Under the pieces are notes generated by a model, which saw only the letters and a list, made by a program, of their open reading frames with translations, ran no database searches and was not told the DNA's origin. Below, piece after piece: positions 63,800 through 64,000 of a stretch of DNA of 64,000 nucleotides. How positions within the stretch are numbered: the first letter of the stretch is position 1; each line of letters opens with the position of its first letter. The position numbers were made by a program, and so were the translations under genes. Location of the stretch: positions 4,465,501-4,529,500 of the forward strand of contig CM037473.1 of the NCBI GenBank assembly GCA_021014325.1, given 5' to 3'. The stretch comes from Plazaster borealis. Taxonomy: Eukaryota; Echinodermata; Asteroidea; Forcipulatida; Labidiasteridae.

Positions 63800-64000
63800 T
63801 TAAACGCATTTCACTGTGCTTATATCGCGCGTTTAACAGAGTCACGTGATCTCCTCTCGACCAATCAGAATGGATGAAGTCTCCCAGGTATTTTTTTAAT
63901 AGTAGATCAAAAATAACTCCCTGAAAGGATGTGCACACGGATTGGTAGGACTGCAAATATAAATATTCACAGTTTTACCCATAACATACACTACATAAAG

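Larger units (their letters stand above)
62640..64000 (+). other. P2X 3' UTR and downstream DNA
   Basis: No further coding exon is recognisable. A GAGT/GT-rich stretch lies at about 62746-62770. An AATAAA at 63343-63348 is the clearest candidate polyadenylation signal, about 700 bp after the stop; this is a motif match only. A TTAA-flanked repeat occupies 63458-63799, and the last 200 bp show nothing I recognise. Confidence 0.5.

Overview
This window is animal genomic DNA: AT-rich, intron-dominated and crowded with short interspersed repeats. I see nothing bacterial or viral. The repeat types (tRNA-derived SINEs, many terminal-inverted-repeat elements with TTAA target sites, TTAGGG tracts) and the divergence of the one gene suggest a marine deuterostome. 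An echinoderm, perhaps a sea star, is my best guess, but it rests on repeat appearance rather than on a marker gene.

The only protein-coding gene I can support is a plus-strand P2X purinoceptor (ATP-gated cation channel). Nine exons lie at 9608-9682, 18595-18670, 19967-20072, 29974-30060, 45084-45225, 49895-50025, 52259-52415, 61436-61543 and 62487-62639. They join without a frame break into 344 residues plus a stop. The product covers most of the ectodomain with all ten family cysteines, five of the expected ATP-contact residues, TM2, the YxxxK motif and a cytoplasmic tail. The N-terminus, TM1 and the first part of the ectodomain (about 90-100 residues, normally two exons) were not found and probably lie upstream of position 1. 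Most long ORFs in the window are chance reading frames in repeats.

Layout: 1-9607 is upstream intron or flank with repeats. 9683-18594 holds a TTAGGG tract and SINEs. 18671-19966 is short. 20073-29973 holds a 148-bp array, a large hairpin, two TTAA elements, 21-bp and 41-bp arrays and a cluster of CpG-rich elements. 30061-45083 is the largest intron, with SINEs, a 180-bp array and a 1-kb inverted-repeat element. 45226-49894 has two TTAA elements. 50026-52258 has a 27-bp minisatellite of about 28 copies. 52416-61435 has further inverted-repeat elements. 61544-62486 has a second telomere-like tract. The rest is 3' UTR or downstream DNA.

The most unusual observations are two telomere-repeat tracts each enclosed by its own inverted repeat, at least five element families that share TTAA targets and 'AGG' ends, a near-perfect hairpin of about 75-bp arms made from two retroelement-like ends, and two possible alternative splice sites in the P2X gene (a NAGNAG acceptor and a weak donor). 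I found no evidence of a new multi-gene system.
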